Positions 54,146 through 62,642 of a DNA stretch of 64,000 nucleotides are shown here, in pieces. Source of the DNA: Paraglaciecola algarum (GTDB taxonomy: Bacteria; Pseudomonadota; Gammaproteobacteria; Enterobacterales; Alteromonadaceae); assembly GCF_021532655.1 (NCBI RefSeq), contig NZ_JAKGAS010000008.1:124001-188000 (forward strand). Direction: 5' to 3'. Position 1 is the first letter of the stretch. Each line of letters starts with the position of its first letter. The position numbers and the translations under genes were made by a program. The notes under the pieces were generated by a model that did no database searches, was not told the DNA's origin, and worked only from the letters and a program-made list of their open reading frames with translations.

Positions 54146-55130
54146 ATTCGGCTACTCCCGCTAATTCAGGTATGTCACTAGACAACTTGATCCTAACGCT
54201 CATACCTGGAAATATTTCATTTACCACTTCTTCACTAAAGGTTAAATCCATTCGATAATAAGCGCTATCGCTCCATTCGGTTTTTTGTTCCGCTTGGGAC
54301 AAAACATCAATTATTTTTCCTGAATATTCATGATTTGGATAGGCATCTAGTGTAAGCATCACCTCTGCTGAATCAAAATTTATGCGCGAAGCATCTAATT
54401 CATGTACCCAAGTAGTAACTTGATAAGAAGATTGGGCTTGTACCATCAAGACTTTTGTACTCACCCGAACGTTCATACCTGTGGCAACTTTTTCGCCTGG
54501 CATATAAGGGTGCATCATGTGCGATACTGGGCCGGTAACTTGACTAACGACACTCATTTTAGTCAGCTGATTACTCTTATAAGCAATGTTTTCTTTTAAT
54601 TTGATAATTTGAATTTTTTGCTTTTGAATCCCAACTTTTTGCTCTTCTAAGCTCAATTTGTAACTTTCTTCAGCTTTAATTTTTTCTACTAAGGATTTTT
54701 CATAGGCAATGACATGTTTACCTTTTTCATAGGCACTGATTTCGCCATCTGGGATTGAAGCTTGAATTTTAGTTTTTTCTACCATTATTTCGGCTAGTTT
54801 TAATCTTCCTTGTGCGTCTATCACAGCTTGTTGCAAGCGCATTTCAATTTGCTTTAATTCGAGCTTTTCCATTTCTAGTTGTTCTTGACTTTGTTCAACC
54901 TCTGCTTGAATACCACCAGAATCAAACACCACCACTAGATCGCCTTTGTTAACAATACTACCTTCTTCGGCCATCCACTGGATTTGCACTTGCCAATTAT
55001 CAGACTTTGGTGCCGTCACTAGTTGATTTTCTGCCGACGATATTACGCCGGTGAGCAGATGAGTTTGTTTGGCATTCACTGATAGGCTAACAAGCAAGAT
55101 ACAGCTTAAAAACACTTTTTGCATAGTCAT
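54138..55130 (-). CDS. HlyD-type periplasmic adaptor (first in series)
   Basis: About 331 residues. The longest frame starts at 55169 inside the ATPase gene; the supported start is ATG 55130, with AAGGGA 8 bases upstream, giving TMQKVFLSCILLVSLSVNA, a signal peptide without a lipobox. Coiled-coil about 75-180, beta part with MSVVSQVTGPVSHMMHPYMP and IFPGMSVRIKLSSDIP. It differs from the other two adaptors in having an ordinary signal peptide. Confidence 0.83.
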   Translation of the reverse strand: MTMQKVFLSCILLVSLSVNAKQTHLLTGVISSAENQLVTAPKSDNWQVQIQWMAEEGSIVNKGDLVVVFDSGGIQAEVEQSQEQLEMEKLELKQIEMRLQQAVIDAQGRLKLAEIMVEKTKIQASIPDGEISAYEKGKHVIAYEKSLVEKIKAEESYKLSLEEQKVGIQKQKIQIIKLKENIAYKSNQLTKMSVVSQVTGPVSHMMHPYMPGEKVATGMNVRVSTKVLMVQAQSSYQVTTWVHELDASRINFDSAEVMLTLDAYPNHEYSGKIIDVLSQAEQKTEWSDSAYYRMDLTFSEEVVNEIFPGMSVRIKLSSDIPELAGVAEYD

Positions 55131-55134
55131 AAAA

Positions 55135-55830
55135 TTAATCCCTTGACGAATTATCGTTGAGGCGATCATTTAATACTTCACCATCTCGCATGGTGACCAC
55201 CCTTTGTGCATAAGTAGCAATATCATCTTCATGGGTCACCATCACTATGGTTTGCCCCTGTTTATGTAAATCAGTTAATAAAGCCATGATCTCAAGAGAG
55301 GTTTTACTGTCTAAGTTACCCGTAGGCTCATCAGCTAGTACCACAGTAGGCTTATTTATTAACGCTCGGGCTATAGCAACCCTTTGCCTTTGACCACCGG
55401 ACATTTCGAAGGGTTTATGCTCTTTTCTATGTCCAAGGCCAACCTTGTCCAATAAATCATTTGCCCGCTTATCCGCTTCTTCTTCGGATACATCTTCGGC
55501 GTACCTCAGGGGCAACTTTACGTTTTCAACTGCAGTTAATTTAGGTAACAAATGGAAGGTTTGAAAAATAAAACCTATGTGCTTATTTCGAATGGCCGAC
55601 AAAGTATCGTCATCCATAGTGGCCACATCTTGGCTATTTAATACATATTGACCTGAATTAGGGGTATCTAAACAGCCCAAGATATTCATTAAGGTCGACT
55701 TACCAGATCCTGAACTGCCCATAAAGGCAACAAATTCATTTTTATTAATAGTTAATGATATATCTTTTAAGGCATGAACCACTTCTGATCCATTGGCAAA
55801 AGACTTAGCAATATTGCGAAGTTCTAACAT
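55135..55830 (-). CDS. ABC transporter ATPase (MacB/LolD-type)
   Basis: 231 residues from ATG 55830, which gives the canonical MLELRNIAKSF; an in-frame GTG at 55869 would add 13 residues with no better ribosome site. Walker A GSSGSGKST near 40, signature SGGQRQRVAIARAL, Walker B VVLADEPTGNLDS, H-loop VTHEDD. Powers the export system with the permease at the other end of the operon. First gene of the operon; 3' end overlaps the region before the first adaptor. Confidence 0.93.
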   Translation of the reverse strand: MLELRNIAKSFANGSEVVHALKDISLTINKNEFVAFMGSSGSGKSTLMNILGCLDTPNSGQYVLNSQDVATMDDDTLSAIRNKHIGFIFQTFHLLPKLTAVENVKLPLRYAEDVSEEEADKRANDLLDKVGLGHRKEHKPFEMSGGQRQRVAIARALINKPTVVLADEPTGNLDSKTSLEIMALLTDLHKQGQTIVMVTHEDDIATYAQRVVTMRDGEVLNDRLNDNSSRD

Positions 55831-55969
55831 GTAAAAATAATAGTCTAGATAAGATGGAATATTTTCCACCTTATACTCATACGACTAAAGTAGCAATCAA
55901 CAACAAGATTGTGTATTTACAATTACTTAACTTAAATGTTTCAAAATATTTCTGATAAAATTCAAATAA

Positions 55970-56275
55970 TTAAGAACACCCTTTATTAGCTTGTCTGGCG
56001 TCAAAGGCAGCTAATTGCTCTGGAGTAGCAGGTAATTGATGTTTTTCTTTCCACTCTTGCATAGACATACCATAAATGGCTTGTCTGGCTTGATCATAAT
56101 CCATTTCCAAACCCTGCTCTTTCACACCAGCCATGTACCATTTTGACAAACAGTTACGACAAAAATCTGCCAAAATCATCAGATCAATATTCTGAACATC
56201 TTTGTTGTCATCAAGATGTTTGACTAATGTTCTAAAAGCGGCGGCTTCTGCTTGTATTTTTTGTTGTTCGTTCAT
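55970..56275 (-). CDS. DUF1244 protein
   Basis: 101 residues. The family core DLMILADFCRNCLSKWYMAG is present, with both cysteines, and further Cys near the C terminus (NKGCS). Soluble, mostly helical. DUF1244 has no known function; it is common in proteobacteria. It is divergent from the chemoreceptor gene with a possible Fur-type site between, and has its own promoter. Confidence 0.85.
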   Translation of the reverse strand: MNEQQKIQAEAAAFRTLVKHLDDNKDVQNIDLMILADFCRNCLSKWYMAGVKEQGLEMDYDQARQAIYGMSMQEWKEKHQLPATPEQLAAFDARQANKGCS

Positions 56276-56360
56276 TTATATTCTGCTTAATTTATTTATC
56301 AGGTTACTAGTAAAAATAGGAGTTGCTCGAGCGAATAATAGTTACTCGTTCGAAAAATAA

Positions 56361-56380
56361 AGAGAATGATAAATCTCATT
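56361..56380. promoter_or_regulatory. Possible Fur-type site, distal
   Basis: AGAGAATGATAAATCTCATT resembles the Fur inverted hexamers (GATAAT units) in part. Weak on its own; considered because of a second site at 56452-56470. Confidence 0.25.
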
Positions 56381-56451
56381 AACCCAAGTTAACTGGCGTT
56401 TAAATTTATATAAGCTAAATTTTTGAATAGCACAGTCGATAAATTTTAAAT

Positions 56452-56470
56452 TAATGAGAACTATTCTCTC
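56452..56470. promoter_or_regulatory. Possible Fur box before the chemoreceptor gene
   Basis: TAATGAGAACTATTCTCTC has the inverted GAGAA...TTCTC symmetry common in gammaproteobacterial Fur boxes, 24 bases before the ATG at 56494. Suggests iron-regulated expression of the receptor (inference). Confidence 0.4.
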
Positions 56471-56493
56471 TATAACATGAGCAGTGAATTTAT

Positions 56494-58119
56494 ATGAAAG
56501 ATTTAAGTATAGCTATAAAATATTCTATCCCGACTATGGTCTTAGCTCTTGCCTTAGTTATCATAGTCATCGCAAATGCCATATTAAATTCATCTATGGA
56601 AAAAAGAGCAGACACATTTCCTAAAGACTTTATGCAAGCAATCAACGTGGTATTAAATGCTGACAGAGATCTATATCAAGCAAGAGTAGCTGAAATACGC
56701 ATTGTATATGACGACAATGGTCAGTTAGAGCAGTTAAAAACTGATTTTGATGAAAATGCACAACAAGCCAAAGATAGATTTAATCAATTTAAAAAACATA
56801 TGGCTGACTATCCAGATGTCATTCGACAAGTAGCAAATTTTGATACCTTGTACAACGACTGGTTAAGCAGTGCTCAAAAGTCTATAAGCTTACAAGGGGC
56901 TTCTCAAAGTCAACAAGCCAAAGTCCAGTTAAATGGTGAATCTAATGATAAGTTTTCTGCTCTTAGACAGATATATGACAAAGCCGGTGAATTAAGTTTC
57001 GAAAAAGCCAATTTATTGAGAGACCAGATACGCGACCAAAACTTCAGTGCTAAAACAACCATGTGGATATTGGTAGCCATTACTATGATAGTAGTTTGTG
57101 GATTTGTTATATATGGGCAAAAATCCATGTTAGCTCGAATATATGAACTCACTAACAGAATTGCTGAAATTAAGTCTGGTGGTGGTGATTTAACTAAAAA
57201 AATTCATATCAAACAAGGAGATGAATTAGGCCTGCTAGCTAAAGAATTTAATGGTTTTTTGGATATGTTAAGAGGGCTAATAATCGGCATTGGTAAAGAT
57301 GCCACAAATCTAGATAGCACAAGTAGCAAACTAGATAAATCTGCGGACAACACGGCAAAAATAGTTGCACAACAACTCATTGCCTCAGACACAATTGTAC
57401 ATTCCGTCAACGAAATGAGTTTAGCCACCAAAGAATTATCTGAAATAGCCCAAAATACCGCAAATGAAACCAACAGAGCCATGGAGTCAACCAAAAAAGG
57501 CGTAGCTGTAATTGGCCAATCTGTAGGACAAATAGATTCTTTATTTACTAGTGTTGAAGGAGCTTCTAAGAGCGCAAAAGCCCTTGCCGACGAATCGAAT
57601 AATATTTCCAATGTGTTAGATGTTATTCGAGGTGTAGCCGAGCAAACTAATCTATTGGCCTTAAATGCAGCCATAGAAGCGGCTAGAGCAGGAGAACAAG
57701 GCCGAGGTTTTGCTGTGGTAGCCGATGAAGTAAGAGCGCTAGCCAGCAAAACTCAAGAGTCCACTGAAAACATTCAAAATATGATACAAAGCCTACAGAG
57801 CGGCGTAAGCGAAGTAGTGTCACTCATTGAAGATGGATTTAACAAAGCTTCCAGTTCAGTAGAATTATCTAGAGAAACCCAAACCCTACTAACTGAGTGT
57901 CAAAGCATAGTGAATACAATTAGCGCTATGTCAATCCAAACTGCAGCGGCTACCGAACAACAGTCAGTGGTATCTGATGGTATTAATAACAACCTGCAAG
58001 ATCTTAACGCTCAAACACAATCAACTAAGGTAGAAGCGGATCATACTAAAGCGGCAGCAAATGAGCTCACAACCATAGCTAGCAGTATCAGCCAAGGTGT
58101 AAACCAATTTAAAGTGTAG
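56494..58119 (+). CDS. Methyl-accepting chemotaxis protein
   Basis: 541 residues. Membrane helix at about 11-31 ([20 protein letters not shown]), a periplasmic helical sensor of about 155 residues, second helix about 188-208 ([19 protein letters not shown]), HAMP about 209-262, then the long cytoplasmic coiled-coil with the highly conserved tip [20 protein letters not shown] followed by [15 protein letters not shown]. Signals to CheA/CheW. Ligand unknown. Monocistronic, with a terminator about 125 bases downstream. Confidence 0.95.
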   Translation: MKDLSIAIKYSIPTMVLALALVIIVIANAILNSSMEKRADTFPKDFMQAINVVLNADRDLYQARVAEIRIVYDDNGQLEQLKTDFDENAQQAKDRFNQFKKHMADYPDVIRQVANFDTLYNDWLSSAQKSISLQGASQSQQAKVQLNGESNDKFSALRQIYDKAGELSFEKANLLRDQIRDQNFSAKTTMWILVAITMIVVCGFVIYGQKSMLARIYELTNRIAEIKSGGGDLTKKIHIKQGDELGLLAKEFNGFLDMLRGLIIGIGKDATNLDSTSSKLDKSADNTAKIVAQQLIASDTIVHSVNEMSLATKELSEIAQNTANETNRAMESTKKGVAVIGQSVGQIDSLFTSVEGASKSAKALADESNNISNVLDVIRGVAEQTNLLALNAAIEAARAGEQGRGFAVVADEVRALASKTQESTENIQNMIQSLQSGVSEVVSLIEDGFNKASSSVELSRETQTLLTECQSIVNTISAMSIQTAAATEQQSVVSDGINNNLQDLNAQTQSTKVEADHTKAAANELTTIASSISQGVNQFKV

Positions 58120-58243
58120 ATAAGTTGAATTTCGTTTAGATATATTAATTTTATTTTTTTATATGATTTACTGAACTATTTGGAAAACAGCCAGTCCTAA
58201 TATTGTGTGTTAAATTTTTATGTGTGTTTCCTAGTATGTGTTT

Positions 58244-58271
58244 AAGCCCAGCGTTATCTGGGCTTTTTTTT
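58244..58271 (+). terminator. Intrinsic terminator downstream of the chemoreceptor
   Basis: AAGCCCAG (58244-58251), loop CGTTAT, CTGGGCTT (58258-58265), then a run of T. It lies about 125 bases after the stop codon, so the transcript has a long 3' end. Confidence 0.8.
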
Positions 58272-58335
58272 GCCTAAAATATACCAACATATCAAGCAGC
58301 CAAAACGAAAACGTCTTGGCGTAAACTTATACCAA

Positions 58336-58965
58336 TTACAGCGCTTTATTCTCGAATGAGGCTTCTTCGTACCAGTCTTCCATATTGTCGTACATTTCGC
58401 CTTTCATGATGTAATAAATCGACTTATAGTAAATCTTAATATCGTGATAGGGGTCGGTGATAATCTTACAAGCCCACACTAAACCAGACTGTACACCCAT
58501 TAATATAAACAAATGAACTGTTCTAAAAGCTATGGCCCCTAAACCAACAAATAACCAAACTATGGCCATATTGTTGATAAATTCGTACAAGTTAGCAGCG
58601 GGAACAAATGCCCCAAAAAAGCTTGGCTCGATTAACATAATAATGGGTACTACGGCCCAAATAGATAATAAAACCACTTTACGTCTTAAGTTGTACCCTA
58701 CTTTTACTTTTTCTTTATATTCGTGCGTGGCTTTATTAACCTTGTCGTAATCTAGTGGCTCAAAAAAGAAATGTCCGGTTTGGCGTAAACTCATGGCTAA
58801 CAACCAGCCCACTAAAGCCGCTATGGCAGGATAATAAAAGACCAATATATAACTGGCTAAAAAACACATAGCACTTAGTAAATGTAAAAACTGGTTAATT
58901 CTATTATGGTGATAATAACGGTGGTCATCCCAACGTTGTTGCTGTAGCTCTTGTAAAAATGTCAT
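58336..58965 (-). CDS. Polytopic membrane protein (possibly Mpo1/DUF962-like)
   Basis: 209 residues, 4-5 hydrophobic helices and several conserved-looking histidines: DDHRYYHHNRINQFLHLLSA near 13-32 and RQTGHFFFEPLDYDK near 62, a layout reminiscent of the Mpo1/DUF962 dioxygenase-like family, which acts on 2-hydroxy fatty acids. The match is by motif spirit only. It starts 56 bases after the psd-like gene, as the fourth gene of the operon. Confidence 0.5.
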   Translation of the reverse strand: MTFLQELQQQRWDDHRYYHHNRINQFLHLLSAMCFLASYILVFYYPAIAALVGWLLAMSLRQTGHFFFEPLDYDKVNKATHEYKEKVKVGYNLRRKVVLLSIWAVVPIIMLIEPSFFGAFVPAANLYEFINNMAIVWLFVGLGAIAFRTVHLFILMGVQSGLVWACKIITDPYHDIKIYYKSIYYIMKGEMYDNMEDWYEEASFENKAL

Positions 58966-59021
58966 AGGTTTGCCTGTTTGGTTGTAAGTTAAAAGTTAGT
59001 AAATTAAAGTTTTGGCTTAAT

Positions 59022-59915
59022 TTAGTGTTTTCTAAAACGAGTTAAATGACCGCTTAACAAAGGTTGTCCCATCTTGATTGGGCTCCCCGTTTCGATGCCC
59101 TCGAAAAAGCTGTAGTTATTAGTGGCAAATAAAATAATGGTTGAACCATGTTGGAAATAGCCCATTTCATCCCCTTTTTTAAACTGGGCGTCACACTCAA
59201 TTTCATTTGGCCCTTGGTACTTCAAATCTAAAGTGTCAGCCAAAAAATTAAACTTCATACTGGCAACTAAAATAGCCGCAACAGGCACAAGAGTGATACT
59301 GCTAGTAGGATGATCATTGTTTAGCTCAATCACAGCTCTTTCGTTTTTACAGAACAGCTTTTCTACTCGCTTCAGAGCAACCGGGTTAACATTCCATGTA
59401 TCGCCGGAAATATAATTCACCTTGCTGACACTGCAATCTACCGGGGCGTGAAATCTGTGATACATGCTTGATTTGAGACGTAAAGTAATAAAAACACCGT
59501 CTCGATATTTATGGCTTAGATGAAAATCAGGAATGAGCTCACTTATGTCGTAAGGAAAACCCTTAGCTTGAAAAACTTGGGTACCTTGAATTTTTCCACA
59601 AGCACCCACTATGGCATCACAGGGGCTAGTGACTGTATCAGGGTGTTGCACAACAGGCCGTAAACCGTCTTTTAATTCTCGAGTGAAACACTCACCTAAA
59701 CTGGAAAACTTTCGCTTTTTCGCATCTTGTAAACGCAAATCGTCGGCAAATAACTGCCAAATCCAAATTAACACTTTGGTTAACAATGGGCTTTGAATTT
59801 GACTTATCCAGCCAACAAAAAAAGTTAACCAACGTCTTGGAATTCTATTGGTCAAAAGAAAGTTAATTTGCTCTCGTTTGGTAAGTTGTTGAATTGACGT
59901 TTCCAACTTAAGCAA
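59022..59915 (-). CDS. psd: Phosphatidylserine decarboxylase-like enzyme
   Basis: 297 residues. Landmarks of the family: SPCDAIVGACGKIQ near 102, where the Asp is part of the catalytic set; MYHRFHAPVDC near 159 with the catalytic His; and QHGSTIILFATNN near 261, containing the GST at which the proenzyme self-cleaves to form its pyruvoyl group. Start ATG 59915 overlaps the previous gene's stop by 8 bases. In a normal setting it makes phosphatidylethanolamine; here it lies within an operon of unusual enzymes and may act on another phosphoserine lipid (inference). Whether a second psd is elsewhere in the genome is not known. Confidence 0.9.
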   Translation of the reverse strand: MLKLETSIQQLTKREQINFLLTNRIPRRWLTFFVGWISQIQSPLLTKVLIWIWQLFADDLRLQDAKKRKFSSLGECFTRELKDGLRPVVQHPDTVTSPCDAIVGACGKIQGTQVFQAKGFPYDISELIPDFHLSHKYRDGVFITLRLKSSMYHRFHAPVDCSVSKVNYISGDTWNVNPVALKRVEKLFCKNERAVIELNNDHPTSSITLVPVAAILVASMKFNFLADTLDLKYQGPNEIECDAQFKKGDEMGYFQHGSTIILFATNNYSFFEGIETGSPIKMGQPLLSGHLTRFRKH

Positions 59916-62640
59916 CCGTTCTTTGAAAGTTGTATTGGCTGTTATATTCGCTGTTATAAAAGTCTGGTAACACCAATCCCATATCGCTTAAAAATTGCTG
60001 CATTATGGGTTCAGCTTGATATTCAGCCGCTCGAAGCATAGCGTTTTGGCGCATATTATCGCGAGTTGATTTATTGTTGAAAAACGCGACTATGTTTTGA
60101 GCCATTTCATCCGTATCTTCCACTAAAAAGCCATTTTTGTTATCTTGGATTATATCTTTTGGACCCTTACAGTTATAAGCAATCGTCGGCATACCATGCA
60201 CAAAAGCTTCTAAAATCACGTTACCAAATGTGTCGAAACGAGAAGGGAAAATAAATAAATCTAAGCTTAAATATAAGGAAGCTAATTGTTTTTTGGTTTG
60301 CCAACCTAAAAATATTGTATCTGGCAGAGCTTGTTTTAACTCTTCGGTCGCAGGGCCTGAGCCCGCCACGACTATCTTTAAATCAGGAAGCTTTAGCCTA
60401 GCTTGATTGACAATTTCAGGCAGATCCAAAATGCCTTTTTCTTTACTTATACGACAAGCAATAAATAGCACTGGGGTGTCGTCTTTGGCCCCTGAAATAA
60501 TACTGGCTTTAGGTATCTTGTGGCTGCCTAAATCCCTTGGTTGAGTGTGATGAGCTGTTAAATATACTTGCTCAGGGTTTAACTCCATTTCATGGCCAGT
60601 TAACCAGTCTTTATGTTCTGAATTAAGTACAAACACACCGTCATAACGATTGTACAAAGCGCGCATCCAACGGCGTATGCGATCACGCTCGTGTTGATTT
60701 AAATCTGTGGTATGTTTAATAAAATCAATCCAATCTGTGTGCATGAAAAAATAACTTGGCACGTTAAACATCTGCTGGATAAACAAAGACACCACAGCCA
60801 TAGGGCCTTCGGTAGAACACACAATCCTGTCGTAGCCTCCTTCATAGAATATCCTTGCCACTTCCATCAAATCTGGGATACGGATTTTTTGTTCCCCATA
60901 TTTTTGTACGTCAAATTCACTGATTGGACGCACTACATGTAAGTGCGGTGCAGGCTCGGCTTCGCTGTCACAAATTAAAAAATCTACAGGTAAATCCGCT
61001 CGTTGAATTTCTTTCAACTTACCGGAGAGTGAAGTAGACACGCCGTTTTTATCTAGCAAGGTATCAGTTAAATACAAGGCACGATTTGAGTGTTGATTTT
61101 TGCCAAGGTGCTCTGCAAATTGGTTTAATAACTCTCTGTTTTGATACAAGACTCGGGTTGAAGCCAAAGTAGAACCTGCTAGAACCAAGCTAATCAAAAG
61201 TGGAAATGACAAATTATCTAGCAACTTTTCAACTCGCACATTACTCATATTGTCTTGGCGTTTGCCGTCACCAAAGAATAAGGCGGTTAATTGACTGGGG
61301 ATTTCAAACTTGCGGGTGATCTCTTCGGTGGAAAAACTATCTAATTGAATGCCCTTGTTGTCTTTAAGTGCGTTTTCAACTCGACTAGCAATAAGTTTGT
61401 TGAGGTGACCAAATAGGTCATTAATGGCGCTATTCACTGTATGGCTAAAGGCTTCTGGTGAGGACTTTTTACTATCAGCAATTTTCTCTAACTGGCTAAT
61501 ACAAAATTTATAGTCTTTGTTAACTTGCCATTTCAATAATTTGTTCGGCTTCTTACCTTGTAGGGCATCGTGCACAAAAGAGAAAAACTTCATAGTTTTT
61601 TTATGTTTTTGCATTTCAAGCAACAAGTTACTCACCACAAAACAACCTACCTTATCCCAAGTCGATCCTCTGTGTAACATGATGCGAAACAAGCCCGGAT
61701 CTTTGATTTTAGTCGCCACTTGCGAGAAATAATCAAGTAAAGCTATGTTTAGTTTTTGGTTCTCTCCTATTTGTCCAAATGGCGCAATATTGCCGGCTTT
61801 GATTGCTTCTAATGCCAGTTCTGAAGGTTTAGCTGTTTTTAGGCGTTCTTGTAAGTTTTCAATGTACAAATACGAGCCACATTGTCCAGCAAATATACCT
61901 GTATGGTCATCAGAGCCACCTGTGAGGACTTTAGGTTTATTTGGATCAACACCGAAGTCAGCGGGGTTTAAGTTATGTTTTAAGGCATAACGTTTTACTT
62001 TATCCGGCGTTAAACTTTGCGCCCAGTTTAGCGTGAGTACACTTTGCCAAAGATCTCTTTGACCATTTAACACTTCAAAGCGCGTAAACAACACGGCTAA
62101 TTTCTCAAACAAATCTAGATCTATTTTGTCGTTACGAGTATAAAAATATAAGGGATGAGGCATGATCACCGGAATATCGTGAGTCGCGGTATAACGCAAA
62201 AATTCATAAATATTTTGCCGTTTTTGGTTCAGAACCAGTTCTTGTTCTTGACTAAACCCATAGGTTAATACATGAATAAACAAGTCATATTCAGGAAAAA
62301 AACAGGTAAATTCAGCCGCAACTAATACGTCCACTCCCTGTTCTTTTAGCTCCCAACATGAACGGGCGTTATTGTGATTAGTCACAGTATAAACGTCGCT
62401 ACCATTCGCTTTTAGTAACTTGACTAACTTTTTGGTTTTTAACCAAGTTTCAGGAAGGCGCAATATTCGCCCCCACAATTCATCTGGAATATCACTGTTA
62501 TGATCATGACAGTGAAAGTCTATTTTCAAACAGTTTCTGCGGTCAAAACGTTGGCTTTGTTGCTGAATATATTGGCTAAATTCATTTTGTAGTGAATAGC
62601 GAAAATCACTATTGATTGAGCTTTCGAAAGTCAGCGACAT
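59908..62640 (-). CDS. PHP-domain / GT4 glycosyltransferase fusion
   Basis: 910 residues, an unusual fusion. N-terminal PHP metal-dependent phosphoesterase (about 38-265): KIDFHCHDHNSD, VTNHNNARS, AAEFTCFF, IPVIMPHPLYF, GGSDDHTGIFAG; these supply the metal-binding His/Asp residues. Middle region about 270-510 without a recognisable domain. C-terminal GT-B glycosyltransferase family 4 (about 520-900): RPISEFDVQKYGE, STEGPMAVVSL, FIACRISKEKGILDLPEIV, RFDTFGNVILEAFVHGMPTI with the nucleotide-sugar Glu. No membrane segments. Coupled to the aminotransferase (2 bases upstream) and psd (8-base overlap). Confidence 0.85.
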   Translation of the reverse strand: MSLTFESSINSDFRYSLQNEFSQYIQQQSQRFDRRNCLKIDFHCHDHNSDIPDELWGRILRLPETWLKTKKLVKLLKANGSDVYTVTNHNNARSCWELKEQGVDVLVAAEFTCFFPEYDLFIHVLTYGFSQEQELVLNQKRQNIYEFLRYTATHDIPVIMPHPLYFYTRNDKIDLDLFEKLAVLFTRFEVLNGQRDLWQSVLTLNWAQSLTPDKVKRYALKHNLNPADFGVDPNKPKVLTGGSDDHTGIFAGQCGSYLYIENLQERLKTAKPSELALEAIKAGNIAPFGQIGENQKLNIALLDYFSQVATKIKDPGLFRIMLHRGSTWDKVGCFVVSNLLLEMQKHKKTMKFFSFVHDALQGKKPNKLLKWQVNKDYKFCISQLEKIADSKKSSPEAFSHTVNSAINDLFGHLNKLIASRVENALKDNKGIQLDSFSTEEITRKFEIPSQLTALFFGDGKRQDNMSNVRVEKLLDNLSFPLLISLVLAGSTLASTRVLYQNRELLNQFAEHLGKNQHSNRALYLTDTLLDKNGVSTSLSGKLKEIQRADLPVDFLICDSEAEPAPHLHVVRPISEFDVQKYGEQKIRIPDLMEVARIFYEGGYDRIVCSTEGPMAVVSLFIQQMFNVPSYFFMHTDWIDFIKHTTDLNQHERDRIRRWMRALYNRYDGVFVLNSEHKDWLTGHEMELNPEQVYLTAHHTQPRDLGSHKIPKASIISGAKDDTPVLFIACRISKEKGILDLPEIVNQARLKLPDLKIVVAGSGPATEELKQALPDTIFLGWQTKKQLASLYLSLDLFIFPSRFDTFGNVILEAFVHGMPTIAYNCKGPKDIIQDNKNGFLVEDTDEMAQNIVAFFNNKSTRDNMRQNAMLRAAEYQAEPIMQQFLSDMGLVLPDFYNSEYNSQYNFQRTVA

Positions 62641-62642
62641 AA

